Source: Tillandsia leiboldiana
Lineage: Eukaryota; Streptophyta; Magnoliopsida; Poales; Bromeliaceae
DNA length: 64,000 nt
Reading direction: 5' to 3'
NCBI GenBank assembly: GCA_029204045.2
Contig: CM055061.1
Coordinates: forward strand, 42,804,977 to 42,868,976
The notes beneath the pieces are model-generated. The model had not been told where the DNA came from, ran no database searches, and saw nothing but the letters and a program-made list of their open reading frames with translations. Positions 23,227 to 34,637 of the stretch are shown piece by piece (the first letter of the stretch is position 1; each line of letters starts with the position of its first letter). Position numbers and translations under genes: made by a program.

Positions 23227-25915
23227 TGTCACGCCCCGGGGTCGAACTGCGACCCGGGCTCGCCAGCAGATCCGCCGTTTGTGCGGAAAATGCCGCACAG
23301 ACGAAGCGTCTAACCTGCAAAAGAGATCTATAGCTATACAGGTATCAGAGCTGAAAAGAAACTATACAGAAGAAAGAAAATAGAATAACGTAATCACTAA
23401 GTAATAAAAGTCCCAATACACAAGTCCACTATCTCTCAAAACATAAGTAAAATATCACGGTCTAGTACAAAAGTGGAAACCAAAAAGTACAGGTCACTCT
23501 ATCTCTGACTCGACAGACTCGGGTAGGAACTAGTCGGCTATGCCCTTACCTCGGTCTGAAGACTCCGCTCGAGCTAAGCCTGGAATAGACGCCTCAGGAA
23601 CACCTGTCACACGCAGCGGGTGTGAGATCCACTGCAAAGGCAGATCTCAGTGGGTACCGTCGCCAAAACTCACGGTAAGCCCACTAAGTCCGCTGGAGGC
23701 AAAAACAGATAGATAGATAGATAGATAGAGTATGAATGCTGGAAATGAATCTATCACTATATGCCTCAATGCTATGCTCGAAGGAAACACCATCTAAGAA
23801 CATATGCTACCCTCACCCGCTCATGTCACCCAATCTCAACGACTGCCACAAAGTGTCCAGTCAAGCCTGCGCCTGTCGACTAGGAATGCACCTGCCCACT
23901 ACCACACATCCACTTGAGGACGGGATTTACGTGGGGCGTCCTGTCTGACTATCACAATCTCGCTCAAGTAGCCACCTGGTAGCTCGGCCAGGGACGAGTA
24001 CCCACCTGGTAACTCGGCCAGGGGTATCATCACATCAACGCGTCCGGAGCGTGACCCAAGGGGAGTGACCCCTCCGAGTATCGAACAAGTCTCAACTGTC
24101 TAAGCAAGCGGCATATGAAAGCTATAGTGCACGATCAACCAGATTAGAAAAACTCGAATGCTCAAATGACACTACTCACACTCGTGTCCAAGTCGGAACA
24201 ACCTCACTTGACTAAATCTGACTAACCACGCTAAATATAAAACAAGGACCATTCGTGAATAAAAGGAATTCTCCCCAGTTTTATAAAATGGCCCGGGAGT
24301 AATAACAATGCTTACTAAATAGAAGAGGGCATCAAACACTGCCCGGGTTCCCACATGCTTACCACGACTGTCGGGCAGTTATCAGATCAAATACTGGTAA
24401 AAGAGACACGATACCTTTGCATTCAGAAGCTTTATAGGGCATTTGGTAACTTTAGGAATGAAGCAACCCACCTGCGAACAATCCGCAAAACCGCGCGCCA
24501 AACGGAGGGCCCGATGCGATCCTACAGCTCCACGCGGCAAAAACACGCACCACCGGACACGTAGAAAGCAAACACTATGCCACAACTGCGAGAGAAGGAG
24601 ATAAATCTGGATCAAATAACACGCGGCCAAAAACTGCACTCACAAAGGCGAAAGAAACCCATCCGTCGATGAAAAACGCCGCGCGTTGCGTGGAAAACCC
24701 ATCGCGCACACGCCGCGGCGCGTCGCCGAGCCGCAGCCCGCACCGCAACAGCGCAGCTCGCGGCCGCACGGCTCAAAAACCCAGCCCCGTGCGGCGAAGG
24801 GCCAGCCGCGCGACACTGGGCCCAGCCGCGCACTGCTGGACCCAGCCGCGCGGCAGGAAGGCCGCCCGCGCGGTGCCCTGCAGTGCCGCGCGCCTAGCGC
24901 GCGGCCTGCAGCGCCGCGCGGCACAAGGGCCGCCCGCGCGGCGCCCTGTAGGGCCGCGCGCAGCTCGCGCAGGGCCCGCGGCACCGCGCGCGCGGCGCAG
25001 TGCCGCTGCGCGCGCCAGCGCCGCTGCGCGCCCAGCGCACAGCCCGCAGCGTCCCCGAGCAACCCGCACGGGTGCCGCGGCGCTGCGCGTGCTCCTCCAT
25101 GGCGCGGCGCCCGGAGCACCAAGTGCTGGCGACCTGGCGCCCTGCTGCACACCAACGGCAGCGGGGTGCCTGCTCCGCGCGGCGCTCATGCGCGCCCGCG
25201 TAGCGGTAGGCCTCCACAGCCGCGCGTCGCCCCAGTTGCGCGCGCGCGGCCCACGCAGCTCCGCCACGCCTCGGACGACAAGTCCGCAGGGCCACAAGCA
25301 GGAAGGAGAAGGGAAGAAAAGAAAAGAATACAAACCAAAAATCCCAAGCTCTCAATAAAAAAATAAAAATAATAAACACCAACCTTGAGGCTCGCTGCGC
25401 CCTCTCTCGGCTCCACGTCCTCGCAGCGGAGAACAACTCGCAAGAACACCTCTCTTCACTTTCTTCTTCTTTCTCCTTCCCTTTTCCCTCTTTCCTCTGC
25501 TTCTCTCCAAGCCAAAGAAAAAGCTGTTGCTTGCTTGCTTCTTGGAGAAGAGAAAGGTGAGGTGGCAGTGAGGAGCTACTTAAATAAGCAAAAGCAAAAA
25601 GGAAATTAAGGGATTTAATTAATTCACACCTACCAACCCCCTAATTAAATCTCCACCAACTCCTCTGCCAGCAGCACCCTCACAGCAACACTAAAAATAA
25701 AAAGGCAACAACATTAAGCCGTAATTAAAAAAAAAGAATAAAATATTCCAAAGAAAAGCCAACGATAACTCGATTTTTGGCTTCGGGCTTTCCGCCGCAG
25801 TCCGGAACCTCCCGAACTCCGCTGTAATCAGAAAATACACATGCTCACAGCTTTTCTCACCCAAAAAGCCCATCTGTAGAGTCGGTAAGCTCAATCTGAA
25901 ATCCGGTATACTATA
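23227..25915 (-). mobile_element. Solo gypsy LTR (2.7 kb) inside the env-like ORF
   Basis: It is flanked by the 5-bp duplication ATAGC (23222-23226 and 25916-25920). It starts TGTCACGCCCCGGGG on the plus strand, the reverse complement of the usual ...GGGGCGTGACA LTR end; the other end has decayed to CTATA. There is no internal region, so LTR-LTR recombination probably removed it. A GATA microsatellite lies at 23706-23728. 24690-25280 is an extreme GC- and CpG-rich block of CGCGCGGC words. On the minus strand a TTATTTAAGTAGC TATA-like site lies near 25580. The end near 25780-25915 matches the repeated units at 62971-63520, so this belongs to the same family as LTR E. Confidence 0.85.
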
Positions 25916-26813
25916 ATAGCATTCTATCCCATCGAAGAACTTTAGTTTGCATGTTTGGTGGAATGTTGTAGCAAACTATAAAGTTCAGGAATCGGTACTC
26001 CGGTCGAAGTTCTTTTGAGAGAACTGAATTTCCCGCCGACCGAGTATCAGGTAGACAGATTCCATCTACAACCGTTCTCCAGGTTGTATTGGTCATCACA
26101 TGACTTTTCAGATAATGAATCCCATCAAGTCGGGCATTCATTCCTAACACCTCTCCAATTAATTGAGGTGTTATTTTCAGCTTGACATTTCGGACAGTTG
26201 TCTGAAATTCCTTGGGTCCGTCCTCCTGATCTTGAAGATTTGTAGCACATTGATAAAATATCCTCACAAGGTGAAGACTGTATCCAGAAGTCTCCGGGAA
26301 ATTGCAGATGGGAGCAAGTCCTGCTTGATCAAAAAGTGTTCCAAACACTTTTGAACGATCCATGAGAGCCGCGACATTTACATGTCTCTCACCTATGCAT
26401 TCCCGTTTCTCAAAATCCTTTATCCTTTCGAAGCTGATGTGCACAAATTCCTGTGGAGGGGGCTCACTTGCGAGTGGCTCTTCGATTGTAATTCCTCGTG
26501 CTCTACCCCTTTTTCGAGCAACGCTCTTCCTTTTCATTGATATCGTAGTTGGTTCCATTGGAGCTTTCCCTTTCTCGGCAGCAGTAGGCGGTGTTTTCGC
26601 CTTTGAAGTTGCAGGTGCTTTCATCTTCTCTGCCGCTGCAGCCAATGCTGCTGTTTTTTCCAAGATTTTGTCCCAATCCTCGGATTCCGTATCTGAGTCC
26701 TCCACAGGGACATACTCTCCTTCCTCTTGAGTTTTCTTTGCTCTCTTGAGCTTATTTGTTATCCTAGTGCTCACTAGTGCTGAGATGAACACTATTATCC
26801 ATTCAAATGCCAT
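25916..26813 (-). pseudogene. Env-like ORF of Sirevirus copy 2, N-terminal part
   Basis: The start at 26813 aligns with copy 1 (MAFEWIIVFISALV versus MVITWIIFLLAAMV) and lies just after the predicted splice acceptor at 26843. An open frame also extends upstream to 26852, but that part overlaps the intron. Features in order: hydrophobic residues 4-15, a basic then acidic segment, an Ala/Lys-rich region, and the conserved core with KRECIGERHVNV, GLAPICNFPETSGY, ITPQLIGEVLGM and LRPEYRFLNFIVCYNI. It is cut at KVLRWDRMLL by the solo LTR. With the C-terminal part it would be about 490 residues, close to the 471 of copy 1. Confidence 0.85.
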
Positions 26814-26842
26814 TGCTGCGAAAATGTTTGAAATCAACAATC

Positions 26843-27226
26843 CTGCAAGCAAGAACTCAAGAACACGAAAAATTATTTAATTTTCAAAAATTTGAAAAAT
26901 TATACCCAAACAATTATTATCGTGTATATAGAGACTAGGAATCAAGTTAGATTTCCAAAAAGAAATTTAAAAATAGATCAATTCCATATTTTTAGAAAAT
27001 TCTGAGATTTTGCCCTAAAACCAAATTTTTAGAAATCAAAGCCCAAAAATTCGTTAATCAAGAGAATACAAGGCATAGAAACAAAACTAATATGTCCAGA
27101 GTTCTAATTTCAAAAGAAATTTGATCAAAACCCATTTAGAATTGAATTCGCAGCATGAATTTCACTCACGTTTTGAATAAATAAGAAAAACAGTGAAAAT
27201 TCCGAGTTTTGATCAATAAAACTTAC
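26843..27226 (-). other. Probable 5'-leader intron of the copy 2 env-like transcript (384 bp)
   Basis: On the minus strand the donor is CAAG|GTAAGT-like at 27226 (TCAAGTAAGTTTTATTGATC) and the acceptor CTTGCAG is at 26843. Length and donor context match the copy 1 intron at 6056-6439. Confidence 0.6.
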
Positions 27227-27445
27227 TTGAATCAAGAGAAATCAAGTTGGAAGGATCCAAGACCTGTTGGATTCTAGAGAGAGAAGCTCTAGGAAGCTAA
27301 AAACAAAAGATTGAAGAGAATGAGATTCGAAAAAACCTTTTGTTTCAATTAAAACCTAGCCGCGGTCCGGATCGGCTTTGCGCAGGAAAATCCCTCGTTC
27401 GGGATCCGGATCAGATTCATCCAGTCCGGATCGGATTTAACTTTT
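27227..27445 (-). promoter_or_regulatory. Palindrome cluster and leader of the env-like module, copy 2
   Basis: Degenerate GATCCGGATC and GTCCGGAT words lie at about 27363-27440, followed on the minus strand by a T-rich leader up to the splice donor at 27226. It is the counterpart of 5825-6055. Confidence 0.5.
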
Positions 27446-28364
27446 TCTCCAGAAAAATTTGCAAAAATTCTAGAAAATCTAGAAAAAGTATGTAAGTAAT
27501 TTTTGTATATCAACTTTAAACAAAAATTATCGTTTCATATAAAAAGAAATAGATTATGCTAAATCTATCAATAATATCCAAATAATGAAATAAAAATTTA
27601 TAAAAATTAAATCCTTTAAAGTTGAACAAGTTCAAAACATCAGTCACGATCTAATGAGTAATGCGTTTATTAAATCATCAATTTAGTAAAGAAAATGAAG
27701 CACAAAGATCGATAGATGTTTGAAATCCCAAATAAATTCGATAATATATCTAGTCAGAATATATTGTAGGGAGTGGCTCTTTGAGCATCTTTCAAGAAAA
27801 ATCCTACCTTATACCAACCTTGGAATTCGACAAAGTCAAGTATTCCAAAAATCATTTTAATAAACAATAAAAAACCATGCTTGGTAAACATGTGGTAGCT
27901 TCACACAGTACTCGGACGACCGAGGTGGTAGCTCTTTCCTCCATGTGGTGGTAGTTTTCACACTCTACTTAAGGATGTAACTTTTTCCACATCTTTTGAG
28001 CATAAAACTTTAATAATTAAACTCCCCCTCAGTTGGCTATCAATTATTTAAGATATGAAGTATTCAACCAAAAATTGATCTCGTGTTCATACTTGACTTA
28101 ACTATCAAATAAGATAAAAACTATACCAAGAGATCATTTGAGAGAGAAATTGACTTTGATCAATTAAAGATGAACTAATTGATATAAATGATCATCGCAT
28201 CAAATAAATTATCATGATATCCAAATCATAATAGATTTCTTAAAACATGAAAGGATGCAATTAAAGTCAATTAACTAATGCTCAGTTAATGTTCTATATA
28301 CATACAAAAAGAAAGAACAAAAACACAAAACAAAACCTAACCTAAACAAAGGTTCAAAAAATTG
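27446..28364 (-). other. Spacer between pol and the env-like module, copy 2
   Basis: AT-rich without an ORF. It contains the conserved ACCACC/GAAAGAG block (about 27892-27997) and an internal polypurine tract (plus-strand ACTCCCCCTCA at about 28021-28031). Confidence 0.65.
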
Positions 28365-30193
28365 TTATTTCAAAGAAAGCATTCCTATTGCTTTCCGCAA
28401 GTGAATAAAACGTTTTTGATCCAAAGGTTTTGTCAAAATATCGGCTAATTGATCTTCAGTTGAAACATAAGAAAGTTGTAAAGTACTTGATTCAACTAGC
28501 TCTCTAAGAAAATGATATCTAAGTTCAATGTGTTTTGTTCTTGAGTGCAACACAGGGTTTTTTGAAATATTAATGGCACTAGTGTTGTCACAAAGTATTG
28601 TTACCGAAGTCGTAGAAATTCGAAAGTCGCTCAACACGCTTTTCATCCAAATCAATTGAGTTGCACAACTTCCTGCTGAAATATATTCCGCTTCGGCAGT
28701 CGAGAGAGCAATACAGTTTTGCTTCTTACTATGCCATGCAACAAGACAATGGCCAAGGTAAAAGCATGACCACTCGTGCTCTTTCGATCATCCACTGATC
28801 CAGCCTAATCGGCATCCGAATATCCTATTATGTCGAGAGATGTGCCCATAGGATACCAAATTCCAAAATTTAGCGTACCTTTGACATACCGGATGATCCG
28901 TTTCACCGCTTTTAGGTGAATTTCCTTCGGTGCAGATTGATATCTCGCGCAAATTCCTACACTGAAGGCAATGTCCGGGCGACTAGCCGTAAGGTAAAGT
29001 AGACTTCCAATCATGCTTCGATAGAGTTTCTCGTCTACTTTTTCTCCGTGAGAATCACATCCAAGTCCTTTATTGCTAGTTCCCATGGGAGTCGGAAAGT
29101 CTTTAGAGTTCTCTAATCCGAATTTCTTAACCAACTCCATTGCATACTTGGATTGACATAAATGAATGCCATCATCAGTTTTTTTTACTTGCAAGCCAAG
29201 AAAGTATGTCAACTCGCCAATCATGGACATCTCAAATTCGCTTTCCATTGTTTCAGCGAATTTTGAAGATCATTATTCTTTGTAGCACCAAACACAATGT
29301 CATCGACATAGATTTGTGCAACAATGAAATGATCTTGAAGGTGCTTCACAAAGAGTGTCCTATCGGCTCCCCCTCGAGTATAGCCCTTTTCCAAAAGGTG
29401 CTTTGTCAGTCTTTCGTACCATGCTCGCGGTGCTTGTTTTAGACAGTAAAGAGCCTTTTTCAATCGAAAAACATGATTTGGAAGTTTATGATCAATGAAA
29501 CCTTTTGGTTGAGCAACATAAACTTCTTTACTTAGAAAACCATTTAAAAACGCGCTCTTAACGTCCATTTGAAAAAGTTTTATTTTAAAGTGACAAGCAA
29601 TAGCAAATAAAATACGAATTGACTCGAGACGGGCTACCGGGGCAAAAGTTTCATCAAAGTCTATACCTTCAACTTGTGAATAGCCCTGAGCAACTAATCT
29701 TGCTTTGTTCCGAATAATGGTACCTTCTTTATTTTTCTTATTCTTGAAAATCCATTTTGTACCGATGATGTGTTGTTGCTTCGGGGGCTTCGTTAGTTCC
29801 CAGACTTTGTTCCTTTCGAATTGATTGAGCTCTTCTTGCATTGCTTCAATCCAATAGTCTTCCTGAAGAGCTTCATCAATGTTCCTTGGTTCTACCGTGG
29901 AGACGTAGCATGCGATTCCACATTCCAATTGTCTCCGAGTCCTAACTCCTTTTTGAGGATCTCCAATGATGTTTGATTCCGGAAGGTCCTTGGAGATTCG
30001 TAGCGTTTGAGGTAACGGAGTACTCGGAGAAATTTGTGATGATTCCTGCACATTAGATGAACTAGAAGAACCATGAGATGCATCAAAATTTTCAGAAGAT
30101 TTATCAAGCAAAGATGCAATATCATTAGCAGGAGATTCATCATCAAGAGACATATCAAGAGTAGATTTATCAGAAGACAAATGAGAAGCTTCA
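28365..30193 (-). pseudogene. pol: Sirevirus copy 2 Pol, reverse transcriptase and RNase H half
   Basis: Starting at 30193 it continues the integrase tail at 51927 (VDE joined to ASHLSS). It reads through NKVWELTKPPKQ, GTKWIFKNKKN, FQMDVKSAFLNGF, ALYCLKQAPRAWYERL and the YVDD catalytic site (about 29320). A one-base deletion near 29272 shifts the frame; the next frame carries MESEFEMSMIGELTYFLGLQ to GYSDAD and ends at TAG 28805-28807, where copy 1 has TGG. Another one-base deletion follows near 28770, then the last 96 residues (CDNTSAI, SRTKHIELRYHF, ADILTKPLDQKRF) end at 28365. A cysteine replaces glycine in ALYGLKQ. Non-functional. Confidence 0.9.
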
Positions 30194-30495
30194 TGTGGTG
30201 ACCCCGATCCCCGTGTAGCTTCTCCCATGAACCGTGGTGTAGAACACCTAGTGTTGGTATGTCTGGCCATAGTGCATCAAAGGGATGCCACAAATGGACC
30301 CTGTGTGATATCCACAGCTGGATTGGCCTTCGGCTGCATTTGCCGAATTTTTGAAATGGTTTTGGGCCAAACAGAGGTTGGATTTGGATTCAACACGGAA
30401 AAACGATTGAAAACGGCTATTTGCTTGTTTGATTCTGAGTCCGGATGCCCAAAAACGGACTCCCGAAAGTTTTCGCTGAATTTCGGTGCATGGGA
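30194..30495 (+). repeat. Truncated first LTR of gypsy B
   Basis: It is equivalent to the first 300 bp of the LTRs at 41412 and 47902 (TGTGGTGACCCCGATCCCC onward). It stops at TGCATGGGAG and joins directly to gag sequence that lies about 950 bp into gag in the other internal region. A deletion of about 5 kb, with GGGA/TTTCG microhomology at the junction, removed most of the LTR and half of gag. Confidence 0.85.
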
Positions 30496-30986
30496 GTTTT
30501 CGCGAAGCGCCCAGCACCGGATGATGAGGGTCAGACGAGTCGGCAGGGACCTCCGAGACCTCCACGATCTCATCCTGAGGGTCGTGGGTTTCGTAGGCGC
30601 CGGAGATCCCCAGGCCATTTTGTCAGTGCGGCCGATTGCGACAGCACCCCCCTTGCCTATCTATGCAGCGGAAGCCCCTCCGGCACACCATCAGACAGAG
30701 TGGGCCACGACGTCGGGACAGACGGGACGACGATCTGTAGCACCCAGTGGACGGGTTTATGCAGCCCTGGTGGAGGACACCCTGGCAGCGGATCATGTCG
30801 CGGCAGGTATGATTTTATTTCTGTTAGCTGAGTTGAGCATTTCGATACCGCTGCATTCTTCTGCATTATTAGTAGAGTATCTGCATCAACATCTTTGCAT
30901 GTGTATGGGTTAGGAATTTATGCTACATGTTTTAGCGTTTGGATTCTTCCCAGTATCCTTCGAGTAGAGGAGGGTTGCGGTGTATG
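30496..30986 (+). pseudogene. Gypsy B gag remnant, first internal region
   Basis: It matches 46675-47240 (KRPAPDDEG, RQGPPRPPRSHPEG). A second deletion removes the glutamine-rich and zinc-knuckle part (equivalent of about 46790-46930) and shifts the frame. It keeps about 75 bp absent from the other copy (about 30752-30828), reading VYAALVEDTLAADHVAAGMILF. That resembles the start of gypsy protease (VYA...VVTGMI), so this copy shows where pol once began. The gypsy A insertion interrupts it after 30986. Confidence 0.8.
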
Positions 30987-33900
30987 TGTCACGCCCCAGG
31001 TGAAAACCAGAACCCGGGCCCGTCTACAGATCCGCCGTGCACGCCGAATTTCCCGCGTACACGAAGCGCCAACAACCTGCTCAGATATAAGAGATAATAA
31101 TATAAGAGCAATAAAACAGAGCTGAACTAAAAACTAATACATCTCATACTGAAGCTGGAAATAAAATACAATACATCTGTATAAATGATACATCTGTCTC
31201 TCCCAGCTCACCAAAATAAAAACAACCTGCTGGCAAAAGCCAGTCCCAAAAGTAAAGGTACAACCGTCTGAGGAAACATGGGTACATCAACAGTCCAGCT
31301 AACCCGCTCATCCTGCCTCGAGATTTATCTACTCAACTGTCATCTCTCCTCGACCCGCCGCTGAAAGCCCAGCAGCACCCGCAGAAGACACTGCAAAACA
31401 AGGGAAAAGAAAAAGAGGAAAGAAGAATGGGGGTGAGAACTACTAGTAAACCAGTAGCCTCCCCTAGTGGGTAAAACCTCAAACTCTGACACACCCACTA
31501 GGTCTACCAGAGGCAAAAAGGAAAGAAGAGTGGTAAGCAATAAAACTGCTGAAGAAGGAAAATCTACCACTACTATGCCTCTACAATACAGTCCTAGACT
31601 GGAATAACCGTATGCAACAGTAACCAACCGTCCCAGATGAACCCAATCTGTGCCGCCCTCTTCATCGGGCAAGTAGCCGCGCCGATGTGATAGCAAAATT
31701 CCTGCTGCCGCCTTCATCATCGGGCAAATAAGCCGCACCGATGTGATAGTAAAACTGTCCATAACTGTCTGGCCCCGGCCTCCGGAGGGGAACTCGAGGG
31801 GAGCGACCCACACGAGGAAAGCATCACCGGGCAATAACCGCGCCGGTGTGATAAGTAACAAAAGCAGGACTAGATCCCAACAACTCTCAAGTGGAACAAA
31901 ACCCTCCACTAAAGAAACCCGATCCCCAATCTGATACATAAGACACATACGGTCAACCGCCCACTATCCGCGGTCACCGTAATACCCACAGTCAACAATC
32001 AAACCCAACAACCGACACCCAGTTAACCGCCCAATCCAAAACCGGGTAAAATAATATGTATCCGGTCAACCGCCTACTATCCGCGGTAGCCGCAATATCC
32101 CACAACCCATAATTAAAATACCACCTGTCCCCGACCCCAAGGTCCCGGCTACACTATCCTGTACCCCTGCTCAAACCCGAGCAACAAGACTCAAAAGTCT
32201 AAATAAGAAGGAGAAAAGGAAACAAGCATGGTTTCTCCTAAGTCAAGTCCCAAAATGATAGTGCAGCAATAAAAAGTGGCCTATCTAGATGACCATACAA
32301 GCATGCATATGTCCTCAAGAGCGATAAAAGAAAGCGTGACAAATAGTGGTTCCACATGTGTATCAATTATTAGCTCCGCATGGATATAACCATCAACATG
32401 CTAAAATCAATATTCAACCATACATGTGTATAATCCCTGATCCATGATAAATCACCAAAGTGGTACCCGCACATAGATATGTCATAATGTCTCAACAATT
32501 TATCCATTTAACCCACTTTCATAAAATCTATGTGCTAACATGGCATGTTAATTATTACTATTAAAATATCCCAATAATCCTATTCCAACATGCTATGTCC
32601 ACCAAATTAATCTCACATAAATCATCTTGACCAAATATAATAAACAATTCCACTTGCAAGGTTAAGTGCTAACTTAGCAATCCATGATTCCACACAAGCA
32701 TGCATAAGTCCCAATTAAGTATTCAATTATGTGTCCCACATAGTGATGCTCTAATAACATTTCCAACATGATAGGCTCATGAGAATAGCAATTATCAATC
32801 ATAATGCTCCAAAGATGATCACTCTAATACTCCTAGTGGGTAAGTCAGAAAAGAGGGATATAGCAACCACCCACCTGAAGTGCCGACTGTCCAAATCCCA
32901 CAGCTGAAAATACCAGGTAAATCCAAATCTCCTACTCCAATGAGTCCAGTAGCACCCGCAACTCTCCTGGGCACAATACAAAGTCCACAATTACACATAA
33001 ATTCCCAACACTGCTCTTACACTCACATACAACTTCAGTCCCAAAGATGCTTAATTTTTACCTACTAAAAATGCCCAGAAAATTCCCAGAAAAATATCAC
33101 AGCGATCCTCGCGTCGATACCTTCGAAACGGCTGTTTACACGCGTTCCTTGCGATCTGTAGATGAAAAAGTTAAATAAGCTCGTTCCCGTCTGACGCTCG
33201 TGCGAAAAGATATGGCCAAAACACCTCGATGCTGCCTCAAAAATCCACACAGAAAATCGGTCACAGTGTTGCCTCGGGATCCGTGCCAAAAACACAAAAC
33301 GGGAAAGCGCGATGAATATAAAAGATAAAGCCCTACCTCTTAGGAGTCTGCCAGCGCAAAAATCGCTGAAAAAGATGATCGGGGTAGCCCAGGGGAGAAA
33401 TTACACCGAAGAGCGACGAAGAGGAACACCTGAAATGCAACGTCGCATTGCGCCGAAAAATCCAGAACCTCGGGATGCGTGCTCCCAAAAATCCCAAAAC
33501 TCTACAGGAAGATCAAGGACTTGAAGATGAAAATCTTCCAAGAAGGGAGCTCGGGGAGATCATGCGAGGGCTGAGAGAAAAAGAACAGAAAAGAGGGCTC
33601 AGGCTGCCTATTTATAGGCTGAAGAAAACAATTGGGAAAATTCCCATCTTGTCCCAACTTTCGGGCGCCCGGTCCGGTCCGTCCGAATTCGGGCGCGCAC
33701 AGTGCGGCCCGGCCCGCCAAGTTTCGGGCGCGCACAGTGCGGCCGAGCCCGGCCCATCCCGTCGCACGGGATCGCGCCTCCGTCCGACCCGCCTCAGGGC
33801 CCGCCACGTGTCCGCCGAACACGGGACAGCCATGCAAGTGCCCGCGGAGAGCGCCACGTGCCCCCGCCCGTAGTCAACGCGGTGGGTGGCGCCCGCGAAT

Positions 33901-34637
33901 CAGCGGGCGCCACGTGGCGCTGCCCACGACCGGCCCACCTGCCCGCGTACGGCTACCTGCCCCGACACCTGCCCCGCGCGTTGCGTGGACCGCGCGCACC
34001 AAGGCCAGCCAACCACAAGGCGACACGTGGCCAACCCTCGGTCCACCATGCACCCCGCAAAAGTCCGTGGACCGCGCCGCCTGAACCATCCAAACACAAA
34101 CCGCCACGTGGCACCGCCCTGGTGCACACCCACCGCGTGGACCGCGCACCTGCCCGCGCCCCCACGCCCCTGCCCGCGCCGCTGTGCCGCCTGCCCGAGG
34201 CCGCGCCGCCGCCCTCCGCCGCTGCCCGCCGCCGCCGACGCCGGCGATCGCCGGAAACACTATTCCGGCAGTGAACAGTAAATTTACTGTAGCAAGCTCC
34301 GAAAAATACATGTAAATAGCCCATTTTGACCGTTTTCGCGCGCTGAGTCCAAATCCGGTGTCCGATTTGCCAAATTCCAATCCCAAAATTTGCCGAATGC
34401 ATCCGGAAAGGTGTTCCTTTGTCCAAACTTCGCGCCGAGCCAAATTTTAATATCCGTTTCACGCGAAACCACTTCTAAAGATCCGGCGGAGTCAACCGAT
34501 CACCCACGTGATCCATTTCCAGCCCGAAGCCCAACACTTGTGTCCAAATTGTGCACAAACACCACCGACACCCCACGTAGGCCACCAGAAGCCACCCAAC
34601 GCGCTGCAACAGCTCCGCGGAGATCCAGGTCATCATA
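30987..34637 (-). repeat. 3' LTR of gypsy A (3651 bp)
   Basis: Plus-strand start is TGTCACGCCCCAGG. The minus-strand TATA box is CTATAAATA near 33609-33617. U3 contains five CACGTG G-boxes (33805, 33855, 33911, 34024, 34105) and a 16-bp palindrome ACAGTAAATTTACTGT (34275-34290). The 202-codon minus-strand open frame at 31340-31948 has no recognised domain and recurs in the other LTR only because the LTRs are copies. It lacks about 146 bp present in the partner LTR at about 39113-39260. Confidence 0.88.

Noticed and set aside
24640..25436. Several overlapping open frames of 170-229 codons on both strands
   Set aside because: They lie in the CpG-rich block where stop codons are rare by composition. 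The translations are Ala/Arg/Pro noise without domains.
30227..30913. 228-codon frame across LTR and gag
   Set aside because: Fusion produced by the deletion in gypsy B and out of frame with gag; not a gene.
31340..31948. 202-codon minus-strand frame, repeated at 37309-37917
   Set aside because: Same reason: a copy in each LTR of gypsy A. It lies in the LTR transcript but has no recognisable domain or conserved partner in B.
33502..34462. Pro/Arg/Ala-rich open frames on both strands, repeated at 39569-40573
   Set aside because: The repetition is due to the two LTRs of gypsy A. The frames overlap on both strands, contain the U3 G-boxes and have no domains.
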